From positions 868,001 to 932,000 of the forward strand of contig CAVYQL010000003.1 of NCBI GenBank assembly GCA_963770645.1: a DNA stretch of 64,000 bases. The letters are read 5' to 3'. Numbering within the stretch: position 1 is the first letter of the stretch; each line of letters begins with the position of its first letter. The translations under genes were made by a program, and so were the position numbers. Below are positions 17,523-25,905 of this stretch, one piece after another. This DNA comes from Bog-473 sp963770645. GTDB lineage: Bacteria; Actinomycetota; Acidimicrobiia; Acidimicrobiales; RAAP-2. The notes under the pieces were generated by a model. That model was not told the DNA's origin. It did not search any database and was given only the letters and a program-made list of their open reading frames with translations.

Positions 17523-18137
17523 GTGCCCGACTTCTTCGAGGTGATCCACACGCAGCGTGCGGCGCGTTCGTTCCTCCCCGACGAGGTCGACGACGAGACC
17601 GTGGCGCGCATACTCAAGGCAGCCACCCACGCACCGAGCGCAGAGAACAGCCAACCCTTCGTCTTCGTCGTTGTGCGTGACCCTGACCTCCGCAAGAGCA
17701 TCGGCGAGTTGACGGCGCGACTGTGGCAAGGCGGCGCCCGGGCAGCCGAGGAGGACCGCCTCTCCCCCGCCTTTCTCCGGGACGTGGACCGCGGGGCCAT
17801 GGGTGGGATCGCAGCGGCGCCTGTCCTGGTCGTCGTCTGTGGCGACACCCGGCTCACGTTCGCCCCGGCCATGGACGCCTCGGTGTTTCCCGCAGTGCAG
17901 AACCTGCTCTTGGCCGCCCACGCGCTCGGCATGGGCTCCACGCTGACGACGCTCCCGGTCCTCGGTGGTGACGAACTCTCGAGTCTCCTTGGACTCCCAC
18001 CTGAAGTCGTGCCCGTCGCAGTGGTCCCGATCGGTCATCTGCCGAAGCCGCTCGGGGCACCCCGCCGCGAGCACGTGTCGCAAAAGGCACACCTCGACCG
18101 CTACGGCAATCCTTTTCCCTGCGGTCCCGCCGGCTAA
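17523..18137 (+). CDS. Nitroreductase family protein
   Basis: FMN-dependent nitroreductase of 204 residues. The N-terminal helix-binding motif TQRAARSFLPDEVDD (R-x-x-R-x-F) and APSAENSQPFVFVVV form the FMN phosphate and isoalloxazine sites, and SVFPAVQNLLLAAHALGMGSTLTTLP is the conserved central helix. The C-terminal PIGHLPKPLGAPRR is the closing strand. GTG at 17523 is the start. Substrate may be a nitro or quinone compound or the protein may act in another flavin reaction. It is followed by a 7-bp tandem repeat and a 20-bp palindrome before the next gene. Confidence 0.85.
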   Translation: MPDFFEVIHTQRAARSFLPDEVDDETVARILKAATHAPSAENSQPFVFVVVRDPDLRKSIGELTARLWQGGARAAEEDRLSPAFLRDVDRGAMGGIAAAPVLVVVCGDTRLTFAPAMDASVFPAVQNLLLAAHALGMGSTLTTLPVLGGDELSSLLGLPPEVVPVAVVPIGHLPKPLGAPRREHVSQKAHLDRYGNPFPCGPAG

Positions 18138-18146
18138 GGCGCGGCG

Positions 18147-18184
18147 GCCGTCGGCCGTCGGCCCTCGGCCCTCGGCCCTCGGCC
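18147..18184 (+). repeat. Five tandem 7-bp repeats after the nitroreductase stop
   Basis: GCCGTCG twice and GCCCTCG three times in tandem (18147-18181), then a partial GCC. It begins ten bases after the TAA. Confidence 0.93.
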
Positions 18185-18191
18185 ACACCAC

Positions 18192-18211
18192 ACCTGACAC
18201 CGGTGTCAGGT
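18192..18211. promoter_or_regulatory. Perfect 20-bp palindrome, operator candidate
   Basis: ACCTGACACCGGTGTCAGGT is an exact 20-bp palindrome ending 19 bp before the GTG of the SRPBCC gene. Size and position fit a repressor operator (TetR or GntR class). No regulator gene lies next to it, so the cognate protein is unknown. Confidence 0.5.
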
Positions 18212-18230
18212 CCGCGGATAGGGTGAGCCG

Positions 18231-18788
18231 GTGCAAGAGCACCATCACCACGTCGATATCGACGCCACGGTCGACGAGCTGTGGCAACTCTTTTGGGCCC
18301 GCATCCCCCACACCAAGTCGGGGGACGTGACGATCGACATCCTCCATCCAGGCGATGCCATCGGCGAGGGGCTCGTACGTCATTGCACGTTCCGCGTACC
18401 GCGCTACCTCCTGACCGGCGGCAAGGGTCAGTCCTGGGAATGGCTGACCGAGGTGAAGCCCAAGGAGTCGTGGAAGTACAACGCTGTCGGACGACCGCTG
18501 TGGTCCGAAGCAGAAGGGCACACGCGGCTCGAGGACCTGGGCAACGGCACCACGCGCGTCCATTTCTCCGAGACCTATCGCGCATTCAACCCGATCACGC
18601 GCGTCCTCTTGGAGAAGCGCGTGCATGCCTTCATCTCCAAGGACAACGACGACTTGATCAAAGAGTCGTTGACGACCGGTGTCCGGCTCCTGCGCGCCGC
18701 GAAGGCAAGGGCGGCGGAGAAAGCCGCAGCGAAGGCGGCCGGCGCGGCGCCGGCGCCACCTGCAGCCACCGCACCCGACTCTGCGTGA
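18231..18788 (+). CDS. SRPBCC (START/Bet v1-like) lipid-binding domain protein
   Basis: A 185-residue protein with the polyketide-cyclase/SRPBCC pattern: HVDIDATVDELWQLFW at the N-terminus, WEWLTEVKPKESWKYN in the middle and TTRVHFSETYRAF before a long C-terminal helix. The last 30 residues are Ala/Pro-rich and disordered. Such domains bind hydrophobic ligands or act as aromatases and cyclases. GTG at 18231 starts close behind the palindrome at 18192. Its TGA overlaps the start of an amidohydrolase gene, suggesting a coupled pair. Confidence 0.78.
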   Translation: MQEHHHHVDIDATVDELWQLFWARIPHTKSGDVTIDILHPGDAIGEGLVRHCTFRVPRYLLTGGKGQSWEWLTEVKPKESWKYNAVGRPLWSEAEGHTRLEDLGNGTTRVHFSETYRAFNPITRVLLEKRVHAFISKDNDDLIKESLTTGVRLLRAAKARAAEKAAAKAAGAAPAPPAATAPDSA

Positions 18789-19600
18789 CGGTCGTCGACC
18801 TCTGGGTCAATGCACTCAGCGGCAAGGCCGCCGAGGCGTTCTTGGGGCGCGCCGGCAACGAGGGCATCCCCGACCTGCTCGGGGGCGACATCGGTGCCTC
18901 GACCACGCTCACCGAGCTCCTCGGCACCATGGATGCGTGCGGGGTCGATGTCGGCCTCGTCGCGCTCGGCCTGTCGGCCGCCGAGACCGACGAGATGCTG
19001 CCCGCCATCGCCGCGCACCCCGAACGCCTGCGCGCCGCGCTCGTGGTCGACCGGCCCGACCGTCCCGTGCGCCAGTGCACCCGCCTCCGTGAGCTGGCCG
19101 GGCACCCCGCCGTCGCCCTGGTGCGCGTCACGCCGCTGGTCGACCAGTACCCGCTCAACGACAAGCTGTACTACCCCGTCTACGAGACGTGCGCCGAGCT
19201 CGGTCTCCCCGTCTCCATCAACGTCGGGATCCCCGGTCCGCGCGTGCGCTCCGCCTGCCAACATCCCCAGCTGCTCGAGGACGTCCTCATCGACTTCAAG
19301 GGCCTGACGGTCATCGGCGCCCACATGGGTCACCCCTACGAGGCATTGCTGATGCAGTACATGTTGAAGTGGCCGGATCTGTACCTGTCCAACTCGGCCT
19401 ATCTAGCCACGTACATGGATGCGGCCCTGGTGTCGTTCATGGACTCCAAGCGGGGCTTCGGTCGCGTCCTCTTCGCGTCCGACCATCCGTTCCTCCCGCT
19501 GGAGCGGGCCGTGGCCGCCGCCCGGGATCTGCCGCTCTCCGACGCGGCGGCCGACGCCTACCTGGGCGGAACCGCAGCACGCCTCTTGCACCTCACCTGA
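18785..19600 (+). CDS. Amidohydrolase 2 family protein
   Basis: TIM-barrel metal-dependent hydrolase/decarboxylase of the amidohydrolase-2 group, 271 residues. VTVVDLWVNALSG replaces the usual D-x-H-x-H metal site, an oddity: no H-x-H is visible at the first strand. Later elements are normal: VIGAHMGHPYEAL (metal His), LYLSNSAYLA and RVLFASDHPFLPLE (final metal Asp). GTG at 18785 overlaps the upstream stop. The missing N-terminal H-x-H suggests altered metal binding or a pseudo-enzyme; the ACMSD-like group does contain such members. The stop codon lies in a 13-bp tandem repeat. Confidence 0.8.
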   Translation: MTVVDLWVNALSGKAAEAFLGRAGNEGIPDLLGGDIGASTTLTELLGTMDACGVDVGLVALGLSAAETDEMLPAIAAHPERLRAALVVDRPDRPVRQCTRLRELAGHPAVALVRVTPLVDQYPLNDKLYYPVYETCAELGLPVSINVGIPGPRVRSACQHPQLLEDVLIDFKGLTVIGAHMGHPYEALLMQYMLKWPDLYLSNSAYLATYMDAALVSFMDSKRGFGRVLFASDHPFLPLERAVAAARDLPLSDAAADAYLGGTAARLLHLT

Positions 19601-19687
19601 TCTCGGCGCCTGATCGCGGCACCTGATCGCGGTAGCTGGTCGCGACAGCTGGTCGCGACAGCTGGTCGCGGCAGCCGATCGCCCGAT
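19597..19687 (+). repeat. Seven 13-bp units across the amidohydrolase stop
   Basis: Units of CTGRTCGCGRCAG-like sequence run from 19597 to 19687 (19597, 19610, 19623, 19636, 19649, 19662 and a diverged 19675). Two units are identical. The first unit contains the TGA stop of the amidohydrolase. Confidence 0.95.
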
Positions 19688-19705
19688 CCCGCTACGGTCG
19701 GTCTC

Positions 19706-20551
19706 GTGGACCTCGGTCGTTACGGCGTGTGGTGGAGCGGCTCGTGGGGGATTGCCAACGACCCCGCCGACGTGCCGGCGACGCTCGAGTCCCTCGGGTT
19801 CAGTGCGCTCTGGTCCTCCGGCGGGTTCGAGCCGGGGTTGTCGCCCCACTTCGAACGGCTCCTGGCCGCGACCCGCCAGCTGCATGTGGCGAGCGGCATC
19901 GTGAGCATCTGGACCGCCGCGCCGGCCGACGTCGGGCCGGCGGTCGCCGCGCTCGAAGCCGCCTTTCCCGGTCGCTTCCTCCTCGGGCTCGGCGCCAGCC
20001 ACTCGGTGCTCACGCCGGACTACGCCAAGCCCTACACCCACGTGGTCGCCTACCTCGATGCGCTCGACGCCCTCGACGAGCCGGTCCCGACGGCACGCCG
20101 CGTCCTGGCGGCGCTCGGCCCGCGCATGCTCGAGCTGGCGGCGGCCCGGGCGGCGGGGGCCCATCCGTACTTCGTCCCCGTGGAGCACACGGCCCGGGCC
20201 CGCGGGATCCTCGGCAGCGGCCCCTTGCTCGCGCCCGAGGTGGCCGTGGTGCTCGAGGCGGACCCCGACGCGGCGCGCCACCTGGCGCGCCGCTACGCCA
20301 GCACCTACCTCGATCTTCCCAACTACGCCAACAACCTGAGGACGTTGGGCTTTGGTGACGACGACATCGGTGGCGGTGGGAGCGATCGCCTCATCGACGC
20401 CGTCATCCCGTGGGGCGATGCCGGCGCAGTGGCCGCCCGCCTGCGCGCCCACCTCGAGGCCGGGGCGGACCATGTGTGCATCCAGGTGATCGCAGACCAC
20501 CACGACTTCCCCCTCCAGCAGTACCGGGAGCTCGCCGCGGCCTTGGGATGA
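19706..20551 (+). CDS. LLM-class F420-dependent oxidoreductase (TIGR03620-like)
   Basis: Luciferase-like barrel protein of 281 residues. The start MDLGRYGVWWSGSW, then ESLGFSALWSSGGFEPG, VASGIVSIWTAAPADV and FPGRFLLGLGASHS match the TIGR03620 group of predicted F420 enzymes. Close to the C-terminus GGGGSDRLIDAVIPWGD and VCIQVI form the last strands. GTG at 19706 is the start, 18 bases after the tandem repeat block. Its 3' end faces rdgB with a 25 bp gap. Substrate unknown. Confidence 0.85.
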   Translation: MDLGRYGVWWSGSWGIANDPADVPATLESLGFSALWSSGGFEPGLSPHFERLLAATRQLHVASGIVSIWTAAPADVGPAVAALEAAFPGRFLLGLGASHSVLTPDYAKPYTHVVAYLDALDALDEPVPTARRVLAALGPRMLELAAARAAGAHPYFVPVEHTARARGILGSGPLLAPEVAVVLEADPDAARHLARRYASTYLDLPNYANNLRTLGFGDDDIGGGGSDRLIDAVIPWGDAGAVAARLRAHLEAGADHVCIQVIADHHDFPLQQYRELAAALG

Positions 20552-20576
20552 CCCGGCGCGGAGACCGCGTCAGGCT

Positions 20577-21212
20577 TCACCGCTCGGGCGCGCCCTCCGC
20601 CAGTCGTTGCGCCAGAGCGCGGAAGGCACGGCCCCGGTGCGACAGGGCGTCCTTCTCCGCGGCGTCCATCTGCGCGAATGTCCGCCCGTCGCCGCCCTGC
20701 CCCGGATCGGGCACGAAGACCGGGTCGTAGCCGAACCCGTTCTCCCCGCGCACGGAGGGCGCGATGGTTCCCTCCACGACGCCCTCGGCCCACACCTCCG
20801 ACCCATCCGGGAAGGCCGCGAGCGCGATCGTCTTGAACCGGGCCGCCCGCGCGCCGCCGTTGTCGTCGAGCGCGGCGAGCGCCTCGAGGAGCTTCGTCAC
20901 GTTGTCCGCGTAGGAGGCGCCCTCGCCCGCGTAGCGCGCCGAGTAGACGCCGGGCGCGCCCCCGAGCGCGTCGACCTCGAGCCCGGTGTCGTCGGCCACG
21001 GCGGCCAGGCCGGTCGCCGCCACCAGCGCCCGTGCCTTCAGGCGCGCATTGTCGAGCAGGGTGGCGCCGTCCTCGACGACGTCGGGCACCTCTGGTGGCC
21101 GCGGGACCAGCTCGACGGGGGTGGCGGCCGAGAGCACTGCGACGATCTCTTTGACCTTGTCCGGGTTGGCCGACGCGACCACGAGCCGCAACGGGCCGCC
21201 CCCGCGGCTCAC
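20577..21212 (-). CDS. rdgB: XTP/dITP pyrophosphatase (RdgB/HAM1)
   Basis: Removes non-canonical purine nucleoside triphosphates. Typical features: VVASANPDKVKEI (S/T-x-N-x-x-K substrate site), VADDTGLEVDALGGAPGVYSARYAGE (catalytic Asp pair), NGFGYDPVFVPDP and SHRGRAFRAL near the end. The 211-residue length is normal. It overlaps the upstream rph by 4 bp, the arrangement common in actinobacteria. Confidence 0.95.
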   Translation of the reverse strand: MSRGGGPLRLVVASANPDKVKEIVAVLSAATPVELVPRPPEVPDVVEDGATLLDNARLKARALVAATGLAAVADDTGLEVDALGGAPGVYSARYAGEGASYADNVTKLLEALAALDDNGGARAARFKTIALAAFPDGSEVWAEGVVEGTIAPSVRGENGFGYDPVFVPDPGQGGDGRTFAQMDAAEKDALSHRGRAFRALAQRLAEGAPER

Positions 21213-21958
21213 CGTCGCGGTGGCGGCTCGGCCAGGACGGCGGCCTGCATTCCCGTCAGCTCCTTGATCCCCGCCTCGGCCAGCCCGAGCAGGCTGTCGA
21301 GCTCGCCCCGGGTGAACGCCATTCCCTCGGCAGTGCCCTGCACCTCGACGAATCGTCCGGCACCGGTCATGACGACGTTCATGTCGACCTCGGCGGTGGA
21401 GTCCTCCGTGTACGGCAGGTCGAGCATCGGTACGCCCTCGACGATGCCGACCGAGACTGCCGCCACCGAGTCGGTCAACGGGTGGGTGCCGAGGATCCCG
21501 CCGTCGACCAGGCGCGTACAGGCGTCGTGCAGCGCGACATAGGCCCCGCAGATGGAGGCCGTGCGCGTGCCGCCGTCGGCCTGCAGCGCGTCACAGTCGA
21601 CGGTGATCTGCACCTCGCCCAATGTCACCAGGTCGCACACGGCGCGCAGTGAGCGCGCGATCAGGCGCTGGATCTCCTGGGTCCTCCCCGACTGCTTGCC
21701 CTTCGCGGCCTCACGCGAGGCCCGCTCCGGCGTCGACCCCGGGAGCATCGAGTACTCGGCGGTGACCCAGCCACGGCCGGTGCCGCGCATCCAGGGCGGG
21801 ACGCGTTCTTCGACCGACGCCGTGCACAGCACCTTGGTCTGCCCGAAGGTCACGAGCACCGAGCCCGGGGCCATGACCGTGAAGTCCCGCTCGAAGGTGA
21901 CCGGCCGCAGCTGGTCGATCGCGCGCCCGTCCTGGCGCGCCGTAGCCGGATCGCCCAT
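21209..21958 (-). CDS. rph: Ribonuclease PH
   Basis: Phosphate-dependent 3' tRNA exonuclease, 249 residues. Motifs: DGRAIDQLRPVTFERDF at the N-terminus, GQTKVLCTASVEERVPPWMRG, GWVTAEYSMLPGST (catalytic region), REAAKGKQSGRTQEIQRLI, ADGGTRTASICGAYVALHDA and the closing VEVQGTAEGMAFTR. The ATG at 21958 is preferred over one at 22033 because GGAGGAG lies five bases upstream and the extra 25 codons would be only a Asn-Ala repeat made by a hexanucleotide tract. First gene of an rph-rdgB pair. Confidence 0.95.
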   Translation of the reverse strand: MGDPATARQDGRAIDQLRPVTFERDFTVMAPGSVLVTFGQTKVLCTASVEERVPPWMRGTGRGWVTAEYSMLPGSTPERASREAAKGKQSGRTQEIQRLIARSLRAVCDLVTLGEVQITVDCDALQADGGTRTASICGAYVALHDACTRLVDGGILGTHPLTDSVAAVSVGIVEGVPMLDLPYTEDSTAEVDMNVVMTGAGRFVEVQGTAEGMAFTRGELDSLLGLAEAGIKELTGMQAAVLAEPPPRR

Positions 21959-21970
21959 GTCGTCTCCTCC

Positions 21971-22018
21971 GTTTGCGTTTGCGTTTGCGTTTGCGTTTGC
22001 GTTTGCGTTTGCGTTTCC
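21971..22018 (+). repeat. Hexanucleotide microsatellite in the rph leader
   Basis: Seven perfect GTTTGC units (21971-22012) plus one GTTTCC (22013-22018) lie immediately upstream of the rph ribosome site on the minus strand. Because the unit is six bases, changes in number would alter spacing, not frame. Confidence 0.97.
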
Positions 22019-22078
22019 CATTGCGTCTCTCACGGGTCCGTTCGGGCCCGAGCCACGGCCGACACCGTAGGCGACTGC

Positions 22079-22513
22079 TCAGTTACCGTGGGCAAAGGCC
22101 TCGGGGTAGGAGTGCGGCGATGTTTCGAGCGCGGTCTCGACGTCGCGGTAGGTCTTCAGCTCAATGACGTTGCCACTCGGGTCCGCGATCTTGCCCTTGG
22201 TCTGCTCGCTGTCCTGCCCCTCGTCGTCGGTCGAGACCGGACTCACCCACTCGATGCCCAGCACGCCCACGCGAGCGACCATCGCGTCGAATTCGTCTCG
22301 CCCGAGCGTGACCCCGAAGTGCCGGCAGCCCCGCGTCGGTGTCGCGGCGACCTCGTCGGGCCGGTCTTGCAGTGTGAGCTGCATGCCGTAGAACCACACA
22401 TCGGTGAAGTCCGACCCCGTCCGCGCCGCTTGGCAACCGAGCACGTGGACATAGAAGTCGCGCGCCTCGCCCATGTCGCGCACGGGAATCGACAAGTGGA
22501 GGATGGGCTGCAC
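22079..22513 (-). CDS. Glyoxalase/VOC superfamily protein
   Basis: Small metal-dependent fold of 144 residues built of paired beta-alpha-beta-beta-beta units. LHLSIPVRDMGEARDFYVHVLGC starts the first unit and RHFGVTLGRDEFDAMVARV the second; KGKIADPSGNVIELKTY closes with the conserved D-P-x-G-N-x-I-E-L-K. Potential metal ligands are His at the start of each unit and Glu near the end. Function cannot be told from the fold. It lies leftward between rph and the large membrane protein gene. Confidence 0.82.
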   Translation of the reverse strand: MQPILHLSIPVRDMGEARDFYVHVLGCQAARTGSDFTDVWFYGMQLTLQDRPDEVAATPTRGCRHFGVTLGRDEFDAMVARVGVLGIEWVSPVSTDDEGQDSEQTKGKIADPSGNVIELKTYRDVETALETSPHSYPEAFAHGN

Positions 22514-22556
22514 GGCGCCAGCCTACGGCCGCGGCCCCAGGAGCCCCGCGTGCTGC

Positions 22557-24611
22557 TCAGGCCCTTCCCGCCCCGGTGAGCACGCAGTCGGCCATGAACA
22601 GCGGGGTGGCCTGGGCGCTCGGCCCCGCGGCCGCCGCCCGGCACGTCGCCAGGGAGGCGCCGGTGGCCGGCGTCGTCGCCGGGCCGCCACGCGGCAGGTC
22701 CCACACCCAGGCACGGTCCACGAAGACCGGTGCGCTGCCGATGGCCATGGTGAAGAACCCGGACGCGTACACGGGATCCCGGCTGGCGCCCGCAACGACC
22801 ACCTGGTCCACGTGCCACGCGAGCAGCGCACCTCGCACTGACGTGAGCTCGGCCGGAGTCCCCGTCGGCTCGGGCGCGCCGGCCAGGCTCAGGTTGGTCA
22901 GGATGTTCCGCGCCGACCCCGGGGCTCCGGTGCCGACGGGCCCTCCGGTGGCGTCGGGCGTCTTCAACGCCGCGCCGGCGAGCCGGAAGCGCATGCCGCC
23001 CGCCGCCTGCCAGAACATCGGTGGCGTCGATCCCGACACGGCGAAGGGGACGGTGAGCAGAACGGTGTTCTGCGGCAACGAGTCGGCCACGTCGCGCACA
23101 TACGGAGGGACGCCCACCGCGACGACACGGAACGGCAAGTTGAACGTGACGAACACGGGGACCAGGGCGATGAGAGCGACCAGTACCGTCACGCCCACGC
23201 CCACGCCACGTCGGTGTACCGCCAGCCACGAGTCGCCGCTGCGACGGGCCACGACGAACGCGTCGACGCCGACCGCGATGAGGAATGCGGCGAACAGCGC
23301 GATGAACGGGGCGATCTGATCCGGGAGGATCTCCCTGAGGACCGGCAGCCTCGAGAGCTGCGCCCACGGCAGCCAGATGTGCGAGAGCCAGGCGGGCCCG
23401 GCGATGAGATCCGCGCCGAGGGAGAGCCAGACGCTGACCACGACGAGCAGCACCAGCAGCCAGGTGAGGGGCCGGCGGCGGCCCAGGACCACCGAGGCCA
23501 CGGCCACCAGGGCGACGCCGCCGCCGACATAGTCAGGGGGCGGCCCGTTGCGACCGAGGTACCCGCCGAAACGGACGAGGTTGTTGGCGAAGGCGGAGTA
23601 GTTCCCCGGGTCCCAGAGGCCGGAGAGGGAGACACCGCTCAAGGGCGCGATGGCGAAGAGCACCCCGGTGACAGCCTGGGGACCGGCGAGCCCGTACCAG
23701 GCCGGATAGGCGAGGACGACGACGACCAGTCCGGCGGCCAGACCCAGAGCGGGCAGCGCGTGGCCCGCCCGGGGACCGACTTGGCGCCAGCCCACCACCA
23801 TCGCCGCGACCAGACCGACCGCGACGAAGAGGAGCGAGATGACGAAGATCTCGGGCGAAATGAAGAACTGCGCGATGAGCAACGCGGCCAGCACGAGCCC
23901 GTCGCGCCGGACGGTGTGGGCCTGCGTGATGACGATCTCGTGCAGGGCGGTGAACACCAGCGGCGGGATCACCAGCACCGTCACCGAGACGTGACCGAAG
24001 ACCAGCGAGGAGACGATGGCCGCCGAGTATCCGTAGATCAGCGCGGCGGGGATCGCGATGGGCTTCCACGTGACCAGCGGGCGGATGGCGACGAAACATC
24101 CCCACACGCTCAGGGCGGGTGCCAGCGTCAGGGCGACGTTGGTGGAGGCGACCGGTCCGAACAACCACGTCACTGGTGCGAGGAGCACGCCGACGAGGAG
24201 CCCCGACGTGTTGGAGAGCAGGTTCGCGCCGTTCGGCACGTTCACCGCGCCGGTGAAGAACAGACTGTGCAGATTGGCCATGGCCCACGCCGGCCATTCG
24301 GTGAACCACACCTGCTGCGCCGGATCGCCGCAGCCGCATGTGAGAGTGGACGCCGGGTGGCCCGACCACACGTGCCACCACAGGGCGACGGCCGGCAGGG
24401 TGAACCCGGCGATGACGGCCAGGTGGAAGCCGACGCCGCGCAGCGCACGGTCCATCGGGCTCCGTGGCGCCGGTCCCTGGGGCTCCCACCCCTCCGACGT
24501 CGATGCCGCGGTCGAGTCGGGAGGCCCCTCGCCTTCGTCCGCGAGACCGGCCTCGAGCGGCGCGCCGAGCGCCTCGTGTGTGGGATGTGTCGACACGTCG
24601 GTCCAGCTCAT
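22557..24611 (-). CDS. Large polytopic membrane protein (GT-C/YfhO-like)
   Basis: About 684 residues with roughly 12 hydrophobic segments from residue 55 to 530, then a periplasmic-type domain of about 150 residues. The first loop has SGHPASTLTCGCGDPAQQVWFTEWPAWAM, an acidic site like those in lipid-linked sugar transferases, and the region DAFVVARR follows a lipid-facing segment. The overall plan resembles GT-C glycosyltransferases of unknown donor. An ATG at 24638 minus 27 bases (24611) is used; a GTG 27 bases upstream would add nine unconserved residues. It is the only gene on its strand before the divergent flavin oxidase. Function inferred from topology only. Confidence 0.65.
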   Translation of the reverse strand: MSWTDVSTHPTHEALGAPLEAGLADEGEGPPDSTAASTSEGWEPQGPAPRSPMDRALRGVGFHLAVIAGFTLPAVALWWHVWSGHPASTLTCGCGDPAQQVWFTEWPAWAMANLHSLFFTGAVNVPNGANLLSNTSGLLVGVLLAPVTWLFGPVASTNVALTLAPALSVWGCFVAIRPLVTWKPIAIPAALIYGYSAAIVSSLVFGHVSVTVLVIPPLVFTALHEIVITQAHTVRRDGLVLAALLIAQFFISPEIFVISLLFVAVGLVAAMVVGWRQVGPRAGHALPALGLAAGLVVVVLAYPAWYGLAGPQAVTGVLFAIAPLSGVSLSGLWDPGNYSAFANNLVRFGGYLGRNGPPPDYVGGGVALVAVASVVLGRRRPLTWLLVLLVVVSVWLSLGADLIAGPAWLSHIWLPWAQLSRLPVLREILPDQIAPFIALFAAFLIAVGVDAFVVARRSGDSWLAVHRRGVGVGVTVLVALIALVPVFVTFNLPFRVVAVGVPPYVRDVADSLPQNTVLLTVPFAVSGSTPPMFWQAAGGMRFRLAGAALKTPDATGGPVGTGAPGSARNILTNLSLAGAPEPTGTPAELTSVRGALLAWHVDQVVVAGASRDPVYASGFFTMAIGSAPVFVDRAWVWDLPRGGPATTPATGASLATCRAAAAGPSAQATPLFMADCVLTGAGRA

Positions 24612-24708
24612 CACCGCAGGCGAGCGTACTGCGGGCACCGTCCACCTCCAGGCCCGAACGAGGATCGCAGGACCGCTCGCGTTGCAGCGCCGTTCATAAG
24701 ATCGTCAT

Positions 24709-25824
24709 GTGCCCGCCATCCGCAGCTGCGTGGTCGTCGGCGCGGGAGTGCTGGGGCTCTCCGCGGCCCGGGCGCTGCGGAGACGCGGGTGGTCCGTCGA
24801 GGTGCTGGAGGCGGCCGGAGACGTCGGTCACGCCGGCGCCGGGTCCAAAGGTGCGGCTCGTATCTTCCGCCTCGGCTACCCCGAGCCTCACTACGTCGAG
24901 ATGGCGCTCTCGGCGCGCGACCTCTGGCGCGCCCTCGAGCACGAGAGCGGGCGACGGCTGCTGCACGTGACGGGTCAGCTCACCTTCGGTGACGAAGCGA
25001 CGCTGGACGAGATCGGCGCCGCCTTGAGCACGTACGGCGCGGCGTGTGAGCGGCTGACCCCCGCACTGGCGCGTGCCCGCTACCCCGGCATCACCGTCGC
25101 CGGTGCCGCGCTCGTCGAGCCTGACTCAGGCGTCCTGGCCGCCGACGCATGCCTGCACGCCCTCCGTTCCACAGCGGAGTGCGAGGTGCGGACGGGCACC
25201 CGGGTCACCGTGCTGCGCCAGGCGGCCGACGGCGTGCGGGTCATGACCGCGGACGGCGACGCGCTGCGGGCCGACGTGGCCGTTGCCTGTGCGGGGCCGT
25301 GCACCATCGAGCTGCTCGGACCCGACGCGCCGGTGACCCCGCTTGTCGCGCCGTCGCTCCCCCAGGTGGCCTATTTCCGCTACGCCAGCGAGCAGGCGCA
25401 CGCGGTCCCGGTCTTCATCGAGTGGAGCGACGACATGATCTACGGCCTCCCCGTGCCGGGCTCGAGTGCACCAGGCCTCGTCAAGGTGTCCCATCACACG
25501 CCCGGTGCGCCGCTCGAGCGCCACGACCCCACGGGCTCGGCGGCGCTCCCCGACGATCCGGCGCTCCTGGCCGGCCTCGTCCATGCGGTCCGCCGCCTCC
25601 TCCCCGGGGTCGAGCCGGACCCCGTCGCCACCGAGCGGTGTGTCTATGACAACTCGGCGGACGGCGACTTCGTCCTCGATCGGGTGGGCAACGTCGTGGT
25701 CGGGTGCGGGACCAGCGGCCATGGGTTCAAGTTCGGGCCGCTCCTCGGCGAGCTCCTCGCTGACCTCGCCGATGGCGCACCTCCCCGCGCCGACCTTGGT
25801 CCCTTCCGTCTCTGGCGACGCTGA
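24709..25824 (+). CDS. FAD-dependent amine oxidase (sarcosine oxidase-like)
   Basis: DAO-family flavoprotein of 371 residues. CVVVGAGVLGLSAARALRRRGW is the dinucleotide-binding fold at residues 7-28; GSKGAARIFRLGYPEPHYVEM is the substrate-side arm of monomeric sarcosine oxidases. CVYDNSADGDFVLDRV near residue 312 carries a Cys at the place where sarcosine oxidase attaches FAD covalently, so an 8alpha-S-cysteinyl link is possible. GCGTSGHGFKFGPLLGELLADL is the C-terminal flavin loop. The gene is divergent from the membrane protein gene. Amine substrate unknown. Confidence 0.84.
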   Translation: MPAIRSCVVVGAGVLGLSAARALRRRGWSVEVLEAAGDVGHAGAGSKGAARIFRLGYPEPHYVEMALSARDLWRALEHESGRRLLHVTGQLTFGDEATLDEIGAALSTYGAACERLTPALARARYPGITVAGAALVEPDSGVLAADACLHALRSTAECEVRTGTRVTVLRQAADGVRVMTADGDALRADVAVACAGPCTIELLGPDAPVTPLVAPSLPQVAYFRYASEQAHAVPVFIEWSDDMIYGLPVPGSSAPGLVKVSHHTPGAPLERHDPTGSAALPDDPALLAGLVHAVRRLLPGVEPDPVATERCVYDNSADGDFVLDRVGNVVVGCGTSGHGFKFGPLLGELLADLADGAPPRADLGPFRLWRR

Positions 25825-25905
25825 CCCGGGCGCTCCTGCGGGCGCTCACACCGGCATTGACACACACGCAGTCGCTGAGAGCCGGGCCGCACCTCTCCCG
25901 CTACC

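Noticed and set aside
8508..19687. Tandem repeats as possible CRISPR arrays
   Set aside because: Units are 7-15 bp and directly contiguous, with no spacers and no cas genes.
23214..24992. A 592-codon plus-strand frame
   Set aside because: It is antisense to the membrane protein gene, with Asp/Arg/Glu-rich low-complexity sequence that mirrors membrane codons.
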